From Gerris lacustris (Eukaryota > Arthropoda > Insecta > Hemiptera > Gerridae): a stretch of DNA of 64,000 bases. Under the pieces are notes generated by a model, which did not search any database, was not told the DNA's origin, and was given only the letters and a program-made list of their open reading frames with translations. Shown here in pieces: positions 48,411-59,650 of the stretch (positions are counted from its first letter, which is position 1; every line of letters starts with the position of its first letter). The translations under genes and the position numbers were made by a program. Location: the NCBI GenBank assembly GCA_951217055.1, contig OX578278.1, positions 42,049,574 to 42,113,573 on the forward strand, read 5' to 3'.

Positions 48411-49330
48411 ATATGAAAATTCGATTTTGACGTTTTCAGGTCCCTTGAGTCCAAAAAAGTGATTTTTAAAAAATGTTGATGATTTTTAAAAAACGACAAA
48501 AAGGTTAAATACGCATTCAAATTGACTACATTTTAAACTTTGTTAATTAAAAATCAGTTTTTGAGAAATAATTATCAGAATTCAGACGACAGAAGCCTGT
48601 AGTCTGATACATCAAAAAACCCTGAACAAAATTATTTCTCAAAAACTGATGTTTAATTAACAATGTTTAAAATGTAGTCGATTTGAATACGTATTTTCCT
48701 TATAAGTCGTTTTACCGGGAAACATTTAGTTTTCGTGAAATGTATTATAATAAAACCGATTAAAACACATTAAAAAAGTGTTTATTTTAATGTGTTTTGA
48801 AATAAATTGATTAAATCAGATAATATTAAATTTAAATTCAGTCTCACTATGTATCAATGAGTGTCAATGTATCAATGAGCTATAACGCAGTGAGCAATGC
48901 TCACTGCGATACTGTATATGGTTAAAGATAATTATGAAACGGTTTCTTTTGTTTATTATTTACACAATAAAGTATTAGCCACCCAACTAATTATTCTTGC
49001 TATGTACCTTAGGGATTTTTAGGATTGTACCTTAGGGACTCTCTTCTTTTTTTAAGAACATTGTACGATTATAGTAGCAATCACGCAATTATTGATAAAT
49101 AAAAAATGTTACGACTAACTCGAACAAAACTTAATCATATACATAGAGTGAGACTGAATTTAAATTTAATAATAACTGATTTAATCAATTTATTTCAAAA
49201 CACATTAAAATAAACACTTTTTTAATGTGTTTTAATCGGTTTTATTATAATAAATTTCACGAAAACTAAATGTTTCCCGGTAAAACGACTTATAAGGAAA
49301 ATTATTTCCAAAACTTTGACCCCCCAGCGG
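48411..49330. repeat. family C repeat rearranged into nested inverted repeats
   Basis: 48,411-48,480 is the family C 3' part in minus orientation (AATTCGATTTTGACGTTTTC, AGGTCCCTTGAGTCC). 48,506-48,572 and 48,631-48,697 are inverse copies of its middle, with about 5 mismatches in 67. 48,698-48,846 and 49,147-49,297 are inverse copies of its 5' half, about 150 bp each. The result is two hairpins, one after the other, built from a single repeat family. Confidence 0.75.
48886..48908. repeat. perfect 10-bp hairpin, 3-nt loop
   Basis: CGCAGTGAGC and GCTCACTGCG flank the loop AAT. It sits in the 300-nt loop of the larger inverted repeat, and its GC content contrasts with the AT-rich surroundings. 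Confidence 0.9.
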
Positions 49331-49501
49331 GAGACCTAGGTCACTATTCTTGATTTGGCTCAAATTTTTTCCTCGGAATTTTCTCATGAAATGGCAAGTT
49401 TTTAGAGGTACGGTGGTTACGATCTCGAAAAAAGTGTTTTTTCAACCCACCCTAGTGAGCATACCACATCTTATTCGTAGGCATCCACAGTTACAATCAT
49501 A

Positions 49502-49724
49502 ATGAAGTTCTATAGGTCTTCCGGTGGTGACCGACGTTTCGCTCGTAATGCTATAAGTTAATCAAGTGTTCTTGATGTCCTAGGTTTAAGACAGGTCAGT
49601 TCACACTTGTCTTAAACCTAGGACCTCATGAACACCCCTGAAGATGCTTCTAGCATTAGGAGCGAAACGTCAGGACGTACACCCTTCGAGACGCAGTCAC
49701 CACCGGAAGACCTAGAACTTCAAT
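49502..49724. repeat. head-to-head Penelope-type terminal fragments
   Basis: An inverted repeat centred near 49,600. Outer arms TCTTCCGGTGGTGAC / GTCACCACCGGAAGA; inner arms CCTAGGTTTAAGACA / TGTCTTAAACCTAGG. The right arm, plus strand, has CTGAAGA (49,638-49,644) and GAAACGTC (49,664-49,671), the conserved boxes of a hammerhead ribozyme as found in Penelope-like retroelements. The left arm keeps the GAAA box (49,537-49,540, minus) but not CTGAAGA. No reverse transcriptase is present. Confidence 0.6.
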
Positions 49725-49727
49725 ACC

Positions 49728-50572
49728 ACATCTTGTACCTCTTTCTAACTCCTATGGGAATATCGGTTTTAAGGTAAGGCAATAACTGGCTTATACATTA
49801 TATAAGCACATTCGGAGTAATATGAAAGAAGTAGAAATATAGCTTCATACTAGAATAGTTTATAGTAAAATGTACATTTCACTTACTTGTGATGTGGTAA
49901 AAATGTGCATACAGCACTTATTAGAATGTGAACTTTATTAAGCACGTTGGAAGTCTACTCACAATATTAAAAGTAACAAGTGAACACAAAGATAGGTAAG
50001 CTTAAGAACCAAGAAACAATAAAAGTAAAAGAAAACATTAAAACAGGAATAGAAATATACTATAATCATTGACAGACAAGTAAAAGGCGACTATCTCTAT
50101 AATGAGATAGTCGGCTTTATATTATTAAACTTAACCATACCTTTAAAGGATAAGAACTGATATAATATTAACATATTCTATAAATATAGATAGCATAAAG
50201 ACTAATGGCTGCAATGAGGTTTACATACAAGGTAAATTTTTCTCTCGGAGCCGAAACGCTAATTTCTTGAAATAAGAATACTGGAAATGTTAAAAATAGG
50301 AGGTGGTATTAAGAACCATAAATTTAAGGTGCAGTGTTGTAGAAAAGAAGTAGAATAGTGATAGATACCAGAATATTTTAGACGTTTGATCCCCTGCACT
50401 AGTGGTTATTGAATTATTAAAATTTCCATTATAAGTAGCTGCTTAGAATTATTAAAGTTGTATTTATTTAATAATTTCTCTTAACGAGCGAGATATGTTT
50501 ATAAAAATACTGCTATCTGTTAAAGTTGACTTCAATAAACCAAAATCTTAGTGTTCGCTTCTTAACCTACAC
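49728..50572. other. AT-rich, nothing recognised
   Basis: A GACTATCTC/GAGATAGTC stem near 50,090-50,112. Otherwise nothing seen. Confidence 0.5.
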
Positions 50573-50770
50573 TATAATAGTTATTTATGTAATTAGGCGG
50601 CAGAACAGAATTTTACTGACGAGTGATCCTCCAAGCGGAGGTGAGGACAGCCTACGAAAATTAACTGCTTACGAGCCGTAAGCATACAATTATTATTATG
50701 CCTTGTTGCATACAATATTTTATCTAAAATATTATAACATAGTTATAATATTATTATTGTTACAACATAG
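50573..50770 (+). repeat. family P repeat with two hairpins
   Basis: Starts TATAATAGTTATTTATGTAA, then GGCAGAACAGAATTTTACTG, then hairpin CCTCC-AAGC-GGAGG (50,628-50,641), GTGAGGACAG, and a second hairpin GCTTACG-AGC-CGTAAGC (50,667-50,683). It ends near TACAATATTTTATCT, which also closes the copy at 56,052. Confidence 0.7.
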
Positions 50771-51228
50771 TTAATAACTATGTAATATTAATAAGATATA
50801 ATAACAATATTAATGTAAAAAATATCGAAGAAATAGCTTTGGAATAATAACAATAAGTGAATAGCAAACTGAATCTATAACAATGAATCAAAAATAAAAT
50901 GCAAAACACGCATTTATACGAAACAAAACTTCGAATGAATAATGCATCTTGCACAATGAATCTTGCCTAATGTATCAAGCAAATATTTTAATAAATTAAG
51001 AAAAGAAGTAATTAGGATTAATTAAAAAAGCAGCTGTTTTAATCTAGAATCAATAATAATATGCATGTTCACATGAAGCTGCAGTAAAGGCCGTCATCCG
51101 CTATTTTTTTAATTAAAGATCTACTATTTATTGAAATTGAACAGAATTAAATAATATAAACAAATTATTTAATAAATAAAAAAGTTTACTTATTAAAGAT
51201 TACTTAATAAACTATAATATATAATGTT
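50771..51228. other. AT-rich, nothing recognised
   Basis: No gene or structured repeat identified. Confidence 0.5.
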
Positions 51229-51542
51229 AAGCCTTGTCCACACTAGTAGACATGTTGCGCGATTTTGGTCTCAGAGACATGTCTAGCGATTTGTCTACAG
51301 ACATCGGCTAGACAAACGGCGTCTACGGTCTCGTTGCTAGACCAAAAATCGCATGTCTATGGTTTTCCATTCTAAATGGTAGACATGGTGCAACGTTAGG
51401 CATGTTGCGCAACGTGTCTACAAGTGTGGACGCTAGACCTAGACCATAGAGAGTCTCAGCAGATGTCAATAGACACGCTGCGAGACATTTCTGTAGACGG
51501 TCTCATGTCTCGCAACGTGTCTACTGGTGTGGACTAAGCTTT
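51229..51542. mobile_element. MITE-like element with inverted termini
   Basis: The left end AAGCCTTGTCCACACTAGTA and the reverse complement of the right end, AAGCTTAGTCCACACCAGTA, pair over about 34 bp and continue GACATGTTGCG / GACACGTTGCG. The body is GC-richer and repeats AGACATG/GTCTAC and TTGCG motifs many times. No coding frame. The target duplication is unclear. Confidence 0.75.
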
Positions 51543-54500
51543 ATAAGATTGAGATAATAATATAAACTGTTATTGCCAACATTAAACAATGAAAATTTTG
51601 CTGCGTAGACAGTAAAATTATTCCTCATTTTACTGCATAGACAGTGAAATTACATTTCTCGGTCCCAAATCAGATCAATAATGCCTCATTTTGCTGCCGC
51701 AAGTAGATAAAATATATAGATGAAATCAACCAATAAGGAATTGAAACATAACAGCAAGATAAACTTTCGATCATATGTTAAGCTGTTAAAGGAAACTAAG
51801 AAGATCCTTCATGAAACAATATAGATGAAAGATGAAAGATAATCGCCATTGCAAACCGGTGTATAATCAGCCAGCAACGGAAATATTAGTACCTACTCTT
51901 ATTTCACGAGCAAACTTATTGAAAGAATACAAATAAAAGCGCTATAACGCATTACCATAAATTATACATAGGGACCTGCTATATTTCTTATAATGGCAAG
52001 AGCAAAAACATAAATATAAATAACTTTTATTTCAGAGGATTTTTAATCAGCACCTACTTCTGTATCATTATCATAAATAGCAAATAGATTTAAATTGTTA
52101 GAACGTAGCTTTGTTTGAGTTGATTTACGAGAATGATGTGGACCACGTATTTCATATTGGGTACAGTAAACTAGACTCCCGGAGGTTTATTTGATTAAGT
52201 CTGATTTGTGTTGGACTTCCTTCCACGTATCGTAGATTCTCTAAGTGGTTATTTGTGAGAACATTTGTGCGACAGGCCAAGGGGAAGGATTCATTACGGT
52301 TGCTAACAGCGGTAAAGTGACGATCTGTCGAACACTATTCATCTCGTGTACAATGTGGAACCGATATATTACAATATTGCAAGAACAGGGACACACGGGC
52401 TAACCCGGGGGATAACGATCTGCCTTCGGGACTGACCCCATCCATCCATAACTTATACTATATTCTCTCAACCCTGTACTTCTCCGTACAACCAGAAATC
52501 CGCTAGTATATACCTTAGCTATAAATTTCCAAAACCCTTTAATAGCATCGATAAATATGTCCAAGGAACAAACAACAAAAAACTCGTAAAAAAGTAAAAT
52601 AAACCACACGATATGAAAAAGATAGCTTTACTCTATCTAACCACACAACTCGTAAAAAAATTTAAAAGATCATGATCAATAAAAAAAAAATATTTTAACT
52701 ATAGAACTATAGAAGCCCTATTTAGATTAAATTTAGGCTGTTCAACAAATAATAAATACTTAATAGAGATATAAAAGCTAATTTCCTCAAAGCTATTAAT
52801 AATTTTATCTCTTAAATACATTATGTATTTGACGTATGTATATTTGATGGCGCACATAAATTATGTCACCGTTTGACAAGCCATATGCTTTAAATAATGG
52901 CTTGCCAGCTTCATGAAATCAATTTATTTAATTGGTGAATACTGAACGATTCAGGCTAATCTTATAAAAGCCACTCGACCGACATTTGATATAACTTTCC
53001 CTGATATATTCGCTGGACAACATGATGCATTTTTAAATTAAATATTAACCTCTAAATGATATAAATTATATTTTCATTAAGAGAAATTTTAACAGTGTAG
53101 TGTGTGTTCAATAGGGAGAGAAAATAAATTTGTTTCAGTAGTAAGTCACTATATAACTCTCATAAGATTGTTGTTCAAACCACGTCTAACTACTTTTAGC
53201 CAATGTCTATTTGTTTATTAAGGCTAAGTTTGACACACAATGCAGGAAGCATCTTCAAGGGAGTAAATTTCGTTCTAATTAAGTAATAATGTCAACTAAT
53301 TTTAAGTTAAGGAACTATTAACACCGAGATGCCATCACCAACGGAAGAGCAAGAACTTCAAGATGAGAACAAACGCAGCACCCTAAAAAATACAACTACA
53401 TAAATTGAAATATATATTACAACATAAATTTAACTTGATAATATGCAAGTAGTTTTACATTTATTTAAGTCCACATAAAGTTAAGTTTTTTAGCAAAGCA
53501 TATATTTTCACAACAACTCAAATAAGAACCGTCAATAAGTAAGGTAGAGTTTCATTGTTTTCCTTTAAGAGTATAAATAATTTCGACATTAAACTAAAAT
53601 AAATACACTATTAGCTCCACATACCTTCCGGTCTAAAATTAATTTGTAGTTTATTAACTTCAGAAAAGGTATTCACTGTTTTAATTGATAAATTACACCA
53701 TGCAAATGAACCTAGAAAGTTTAATATATCTCATTTAAATTGCAATAGCAGTTAAAATAGATGTTAGCAGCTATTGCAATTACCTAACCCTAATACCATA
53801 AATGTCTTAATAGAGTTGCTTTTACATCAAATGAAAGTATTTCTTTGCAAGGGAATTTTGAAAATGATAATGATGAATATTATTGGTCTTAAAAGACCTT
53901 TTCAGTATATATTTATTTTATTATTATAACTTGTTCAAATTCAGATTTTCTTTTAATGTTATGGTTTGCATTAAATAAAGAATATTAAAGAAAAAATACC
54001 TATTCACATTTGAAAGTTAAACAAGAATTATTAATATTAAAGTGAAGTCGAATTTCTCATTACATACAAAATTCCCAAATATAGAATTCCGAATTAAAGA
54101 TTAGTTTCTATTCTGAAAGACATAAATTTATTACATTTAATCTACTAAATAGAGTACAGAGAGAAAATACGAATCATTGAAAGTATTACGGATTACGTAA
54201 AAAAAAATCTCTTTTGAAATATTGAACACGTGCAGAGCAAAGTACCGACTGAAAATTTGATTCTGGATTGAGGCTGGAAGGTAGAGTAAAGGTTTTTTAA
54301 TCATTCATATGCTTACTAATAGGATTACGCTATTAAAGCGTCAAGGAGAGGGAAATAAGTGTTGGAATTACTCCGACCCTCTGATGAAAAGGAGGTAACA
54401 TTTCAACCCTCTTTCCTTTTTTAAAAAAAAAATATTGGGGAGGAGCTGCGCAAAAGTTGCAAAAAGGCAAAACTGATTACATCCGAGTCTGGTCGTAAGC
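51543..54500. other. AT-rich; modestly GC-richer patch at 52,130-52,460
   Basis: The patch 52,130-52,460 contains CGGGCTAACCCGGG and a minus frame 52,400-52,609 without a known domain. AACTCGTAAAAAA recurs at 52,582 and 52,647 and a GATAG/CTATC stem lies between. No gene is called. Confidence 0.4.
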
Positions 54501-54539
54501 CTTTTTAACAAGGGGAGTTAAAACGTTCCTGTTAAGTTT

Positions 54540-55035
54540 TAAGGATAGAAGCAACGAAAAGCTGAGGGCTTTATCCGACCGAAGGAATTAACCGCTTCTC
54601 TAGGTGGGAATTAGCGGCTTTATATTAAGGCTTCTGGCTCGGGGCCGACGAGCGCGTGTAGCGTCGAAAGGCTATTACACGGGATTAGTGTCCCGGCCTA
54701 GGGATCTCCGATCCCGGTTAGGACTAGGACAAGGTTTCGCTTTACTCTCGGAGAGCAATATACGGATAGGGATCGGTAGAAACTTACTTTAAGAGCGGGC
54801 TTGACACATACATAGGGATAAGACTAGCTCGGGTGTAACACGTCGGATTATCCATTGTATTTCTAAGGTTTCTACTGCCAGCTAGTGTAAAGTTCACAGG
54901 TGCTTTCAAAACCCAAACTGTCGTTTTTCCTCGTATACTACCTTCCCCCACAACCTGAAAATTAAATTGACCCTGTTCTAACAATTTATCCGCAACACGG
55001 CACCGATAAACTCTCCCCCACTTTGTTAAAACAAA
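54540..55035 (-). other. GC-richer island with possible exon
   Basis: About 54,600-54,740 is strongly GC-rich. On the minus strand a frame is open from about 55,065 down to 54,784. It reads VYRCRVADKLLEQGQ near its start, then TTVWVLKAPVNFTLAG. YxCxV followed by an alternating hydrophobic strand resembles the last two strands of an Ig-type domain. The sequence looks less AT-driven than other frames. No clear splice sites; GGTAGTA at about 54,936 could be a donor. A transposon origin is equally possible. The plus frame 54,604-54,792 is probably incidental. Confidence 0.25.
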
Positions 55036-55699
55036 TAAGCTTCTAACAGTAACTTATGCAAATGCAACAGAGCTCTTTTAATTTCGTTAAAACTTCAAAA
55101 AAACAAGTGGGCCGGAAAAAAAAAAATCTTCACTGCCTTGTTCACTGTTATTCTTTCCTCTTATTTTACTCTAACCAAAGTAATCAAAATACATCGTGAT
55201 GTTACCAAAAAGACAATAAGAATATGTAGGCATTCACAAAGAACAATTGTCGTATCGATAAACTTGTTTAATAACCTTCAGGCATCTTACTTTATACAAC
55301 CACATTTTAAGTAAGTTGAGTACTGTTATACTAACTTGTTGCGACATGTTACTAAAGTCTGGAATGCTACTCAATTACCATAAAAAAAATTATATCTAAC
55401 AAAATAAAAAACAATTATTTTAGTGCAGAAATAAAACCTGTCTAATATTCTAAGCCTAAACATAAACAATTATTTACGTTTTGCTCCTCATATATTATGA
55501 TAATCTAATAATAATTTTTGTGCTAAAAACTATACACAAATGCACTTGTTATGCTAGTGCTAAATAATGGCAATCTAGTATAAATTAAACCATCTTCTAG
55601 CCTAAACAAAACTCCAGTACTAATCTGAGACTATAAGCCTACACAAAACCTATTTCCACTTATTCTCGTTAAATTTTCACTGTCTCTATCTAGAATATA
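55036..55699. other. AT-rich, nothing recognised
   Basis: No gene or repeat identified. Confidence 0.5.
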
Positions 55700-55965
55700 G
55701 GGGAATCGGTAGCTCGGAGGACGGTTGGCTCTCCTATCAACAAAGTTAAACAGCATCGGGCATGGCTACAAATTAGATGGCTGCACTCAGATCTGGGTTC
55801 AATCCCCGGGCCCCTTTGCTCGGTGTTCACCCAGCATCGCCATATACATATACATGGGTATAGCAACTTTTGGTAAGTGGCAACTAACTGGAAGTGATTT
55901 GACCTTTAATGTCAATTTTAAGGTTTATATAGCTGAAGGAGCGAGATTAACCCCGTGTTATCCAT
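55700..55965 (+). repeat. second tRNA-derived SINE type
   Basis: A box A TAGCTCGGAGG (55,710-55,720) and a box B GGGTTCAATCCCC (55,795-55,807), about 75 nt apart from box to box, followed by a non-tRNA body. The head differs from the SINE at 59,488, so this is another family. An 83-codon frame across it is incidental. Confidence 0.6.
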
Positions 55966-56051
55966 TACATGTATAGTGTATAGTTGTATAAGCCGTTTGA
56001 AAGGCCTAGACCCTTCACGAATCGTTGCACCAAAGAGTTAGTTAATTAGTT

Positions 56052-56290
56052 CTAATAGTTATTTATGCACCTAGGGAGTAAAGTAAGCCATTATTCCCTG
56101 AGCGAATAAGTTGGTTCTTGAGGCGAAGCCGAAGGAACCACAGTCCCTAAATCCCGAGGCGAAGCCGAGGGAATTAGACTTTTTAATTCCCGAGGCGTAA
56201 TTAGCTCGGGGAATTATAGCTCGGGGCGTAATTATCGCGAGGGGAATTACAGCACTTTACTTCCGAGGTAAATACAATATTTTATCTCCA
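56052..56290 (+). repeat. family P repeat with GCGAAGC hairpins
   Basis: Starts CTAATAGTTATTTATGCA. It contains a hairpin at 56,112-56,140 (TGGTTC...GAACCA) and another at 56,153-56,171 (CCCGAGGC-GAA-GCCGAGGG), each with a GCGAAGC apex, then further CCCGAGG / CTCGGGG segments to about 56,250. It ends TACAATATTTTATCT. GCGAAGC is known in vitro as an unusually stable DNA mini-hairpin. Confidence 0.7.
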
Positions 56291-56394
56291 TCAGTAATAG
56301 GGAGAAAATACACATTTTCATCTATTGCACAGTTTTTATTTATAATTTTAATAAATAACAGTAATAGTTAGCACTTTTAATAGCAGGTTATAAG

Positions 56395-57405
56395 AGACTA
56401 GCTGAATACCCGTGCTTCACTACGGGGTGTTTTATTTTCAATTTAATGGATTTATAAACTACCATCAAGAAACATTTAAATTATTTTACAAAGCGAGAAT
56501 ATCTATATTCTATCCCTCCCTCTTATTTCTATACCCCCTCCCCTTTGATAAGATAAGTTGCTAATATCCCAAATTAGTTATTCATTCCGACTAAATTTTT
56601 AAAAAGGAAAAGCAGTGGTATTATCCATCTGTACCCCCCCCCCCCCCCCCTCCCCGTGTCATTTTACATCCCTTGGTTGAAATTAGAATTATCTTTTTAA
56701 TATACATGCTTACATCCAAAATAAGAGCTCTTTCTCAAGTATTAACTTCCTAACTTTAGGAGATCGGTCTGGACTCAATTCCCTTCTCAATGTTCTGGGC
56801 TTATGTTCCCACTCTTCACTTGCGTTGACATTTCCTTTTTACCCCTCTCCTAAATGAAAATAATGACAAAAACGTACATTACAATGACTTTTCTCTTAAA
56901 GAGCCTTTCAACGATATGCATCATAAAGGGTACCTATCAATTACTTTGACATTTGTACCCCGTACTCATGTGTACCAACATTTTAACTTTATAATCTCAT
57001 GTAAGCAGTACACTCATAGACACTCTTCATTTATATAAGATAAAAGACACTCGTAGACACTCTTCATTTATATAAGATGTAGTTATACACATTTTTCCAT
57101 TTTACCCCCTCCTAAATGAAAATATGACAAAACTGTACATAACAACAATTACTGTACTTTTAAAGAGCTTTTCAACGATATGCATCATTAAAAGTATTCA
57201 TTACTTTGACATTTGTACCCCGTACCCCTGGGTACAAAAATAAAAATTTCGCAAAATCCTTTCTTAGTGGATGCCTATAGGATATGAACCGAGTATATCC
57301 TCAAAATTTCAAGTCTCTCGGTTAAGCAGATTTTGCTGTGCGTTGATTCTATGTCAGTCAGTCAGTCAATCAGGACATTGCCACTTATATTATAGATTAA
57401 ATATT
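56395..57405 (+). repeat. family D repeat, longest copy
   Basis: The head is GCTGAATACCCGTGCTTCAC, with CCCGT/ACGGG stem. The middle matches 27,455-27,840. The 3' part contains an internal direct duplication of about 150 bp (56,835-56,985 and 57,095-57,245) and the duplicated phrase GACACTCTTCATTTATATAA (57,018 and 57,057). It ends with a TCTCGG...AGATTTTG module, a CAGT run (57,353-57,370) and TTATATTATAGATTAAA. A C-run of about 18 lies at 56,634. Non-coding; class unknown. Confidence 0.65.
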
Positions 57406-59140
57406 AAAAACAAATAAGAATTGCAATTCAACTCAAATAGAAGGTTATTTAGATGCAGGTTTAAAAACAATAATAAGCAAGGTCGAAAAAGCAGTGTCGC
57501 CAACCTGATTTCAACAACTTCACTACGTTAGCCATTCATTCTCTACTATTTATGAAATAATTAAGTTGACAATCCTTCTTTTTCTCCCTGGTTTTACTTT
57601 TTCTCCCTACTTTTTAAGTTCAGGGAAAAAAGACACTTCAGTCCCTCTAAACTAATCCAAAATCATAACTTTTTCTCCCTACTAGAAAAAAATAAAAAAT
57701 AAAGAGCACCTAGGCATTAATATATTATTATTTAAGTGCGTATTTAATTCGTCAATAAAAAACAAAAACAAAAAAAAAAACAGAAAAACTTGTTTTCTTA
57801 CCAAACTACTATGAAATAACTGGATTCACTTACCTGCAACAAAAATATAAATGAAACCAAATTTAAAACCAAAAAAACAGAAAATAGATTCCACAAGTAA
57901 ACAAATAACTACTTAGATTATTTTTACATTTCTTTACCTTTCTTAATTACCATTTTCGATTTCACTATTTTTAACCTGGTGCCGCATTTGGTCTGTCCAT
58001 CCACATATCCCATTGTACATGATAACTTCTGAACCATTTATAATACTAAAATTAAATGATTTAATTTTTATTTTTATGAAGTTATTGTTGTCACTACATA
58101 ATATATGCAATGTTTATTATAGTTAGCATGATAACTTGACGACGTATTAACTTGGGACAAAAATTCGCATGCTTGTTTATCTATACCATTACAGTAAATG
58201 AGTTAATTACAATTTTAAGATTGGCAGAGTATACCAGTATAATATGTGGCAACAATAAATGAGATGAGATTAAACAATGATCAGGATTCGTCAACCCAAT
58301 ATTGTTTTCTTAATATAAATAAAAATGTACGAGTAGGTATATAATAAAATAGTTATTGCTTCAACGGTGATCGAACAATAAACTGATAAATTTTGCTCTT
58401 TTCTTGCACAATTGTTCTTGGACAATGAGTAAAAAGAGTGGTCCATTCACATGCGTATATGTGCACGTGAAGTAAGTATATATCAGAGGCTCGAGTTAAT
58501 TCTGAGTAATAGCGACAGGTCGAGCCACCTCAACTCTAGACTCCAACTCTAACACTTACTTCCTCCCACACAATTAAGGACCATGTGTCACTCCGGGACC
58601 AACTCTATTGTAGTTAGGTTTTCAATAGACACCGAATGAATAGAGCTTGCTCTTATACTGGAGGGTATTATGCTACTATGCTTCCCAGGAGCAGGTAACA
58701 GTCTCACCTGAATAAGGAATGCCAACAGGAGCTTTCTAGTTGATCAATGCTTACAGGGTTTCATGCAACAACACGCTCCAAATTCCACCAATCTTACAAA
58801 GCAACGCCAAAAACTATAAATACATACATGTAGAAAATAGAACATAAAAAAAAAAAAATCCATTCAGTTCTTACTAAATTTAAGTTGTCTAAACCCAAAG
58901 TAGTATAAGGATTGAAAACCCAAATAAAATGGTGTCTTTCGAAAACTGTTCATTACAGTCATAACATTTTATGCGTGGTGGCAATTAGTAATTTACAATT
59001 TAATAATAGATATTTACATGGTATATTTTTAATAGAAGAAACTGTTAGTTGAATGAACTCGTTGTACAGAAAAGTACAAGTACAACGTGTAAAAGAAATA
59101 AACTAATCCTACTGTAGATAAACTTTTCTGTAAATACAAT
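57406..59140. other. AT-rich, nothing recognised
   Basis: CAGTGTCGCCAACCTG at 57,494 resembles 35,440. TTTTTCTCCCTAC is repeated at 57,598 and 57,669. A mildly GC-richer part lies near 58,480-58,760. No gene seen. Confidence 0.45.
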
Positions 59141-59149
59141 AAGTTGGTC

Positions 59150-59487
59150 GGTATTAAGGTAATTCTTATCAGTAGTTTTAGTTTGTTTCAAAGTAGTTGA
59201 AGTTAAGTTAGTAGCTTTAATGTATCTAATTACGTTAGTAGTTTTAACTTGTTGTTGTAAGGTGGTTCAAGTTAATTTAGTAGCTTTAATGTTTCTAATT
59301 ACGTTAGTAGTTTTAACTTGTTGTTGTAAGGTGGTTCAAGTTAATTTAGTAGCTTTAATGTTTCTAATTACGTTAGTAGTTTTAACTTGTTGTTGTAAGG
59401 TGGTTCAAGTTAATTTAGTAGCTTTAATGTTTCTAATTACGTTAGTAGTTTTAAGTTGTTGTTTTAAGGTGGTTAAAGTTAAGTTAA
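59150..59487. repeat. 69-bp tandem repeat, about 4.5 copies
   Basis: GTAGCTTTAAT recurs at 59,211, 59,280, 59,349 and 59,418, exactly 69 bp apart. Three units are almost identical; the outer units are diverged. Because 69 is divisible by 3, a plus frame stays open (59,220-59,558) and repeats LITLVVLTCCCKVVQVNLVA in 23-residue units. I take this as a by-product and not a gene. Confidence 0.9.
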
Positions 59488-59650
59488 TTGGTGACCGGTG
59501 TAGCCGAGTAGTAAACGCGCTCGCTCAATTATGCCTGAAACCTGGGTGTAGACACTGACTGATGTGTCTGGTGAGTTCGAATCCTAGTGGGTACATGATA
59601 ACCTAATAATGTGTTGATTGGCACGTGAAATAAAGTGCAAAAAAACATTC
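59488..59650 (+). repeat. tRNA-derived SINE inserted in tandem array
   Basis: Box A TAGCCGAGTAG (59,501-59,511) and box B GAGTTCGAATCC (59,573-59,584). The tail has CCTAATAATGTGTTGATTGG and ends AATAAAGTGCAAAAAAAC. The same family is seen on the minus strand at 7,625, 17,885 and 18,425. Array-like sequence (AAGGTGGTTCAAGTTAA) resumes at 59,679, so the SINE lies inside the array. Confidence 0.75.

Noticed and set aside
54604..54792. Arg-rich 62-codon plus-strand frame
   Set aside because: It follows from high GC content; no domain. The minus frame next to it looks better, although still weak.
59220..59558. A 112-codon repetitive hydrophobic protein
   Set aside because: It is explained by a 69-bp tandem repeat whose length is divisible by three; it runs on into the SINE.
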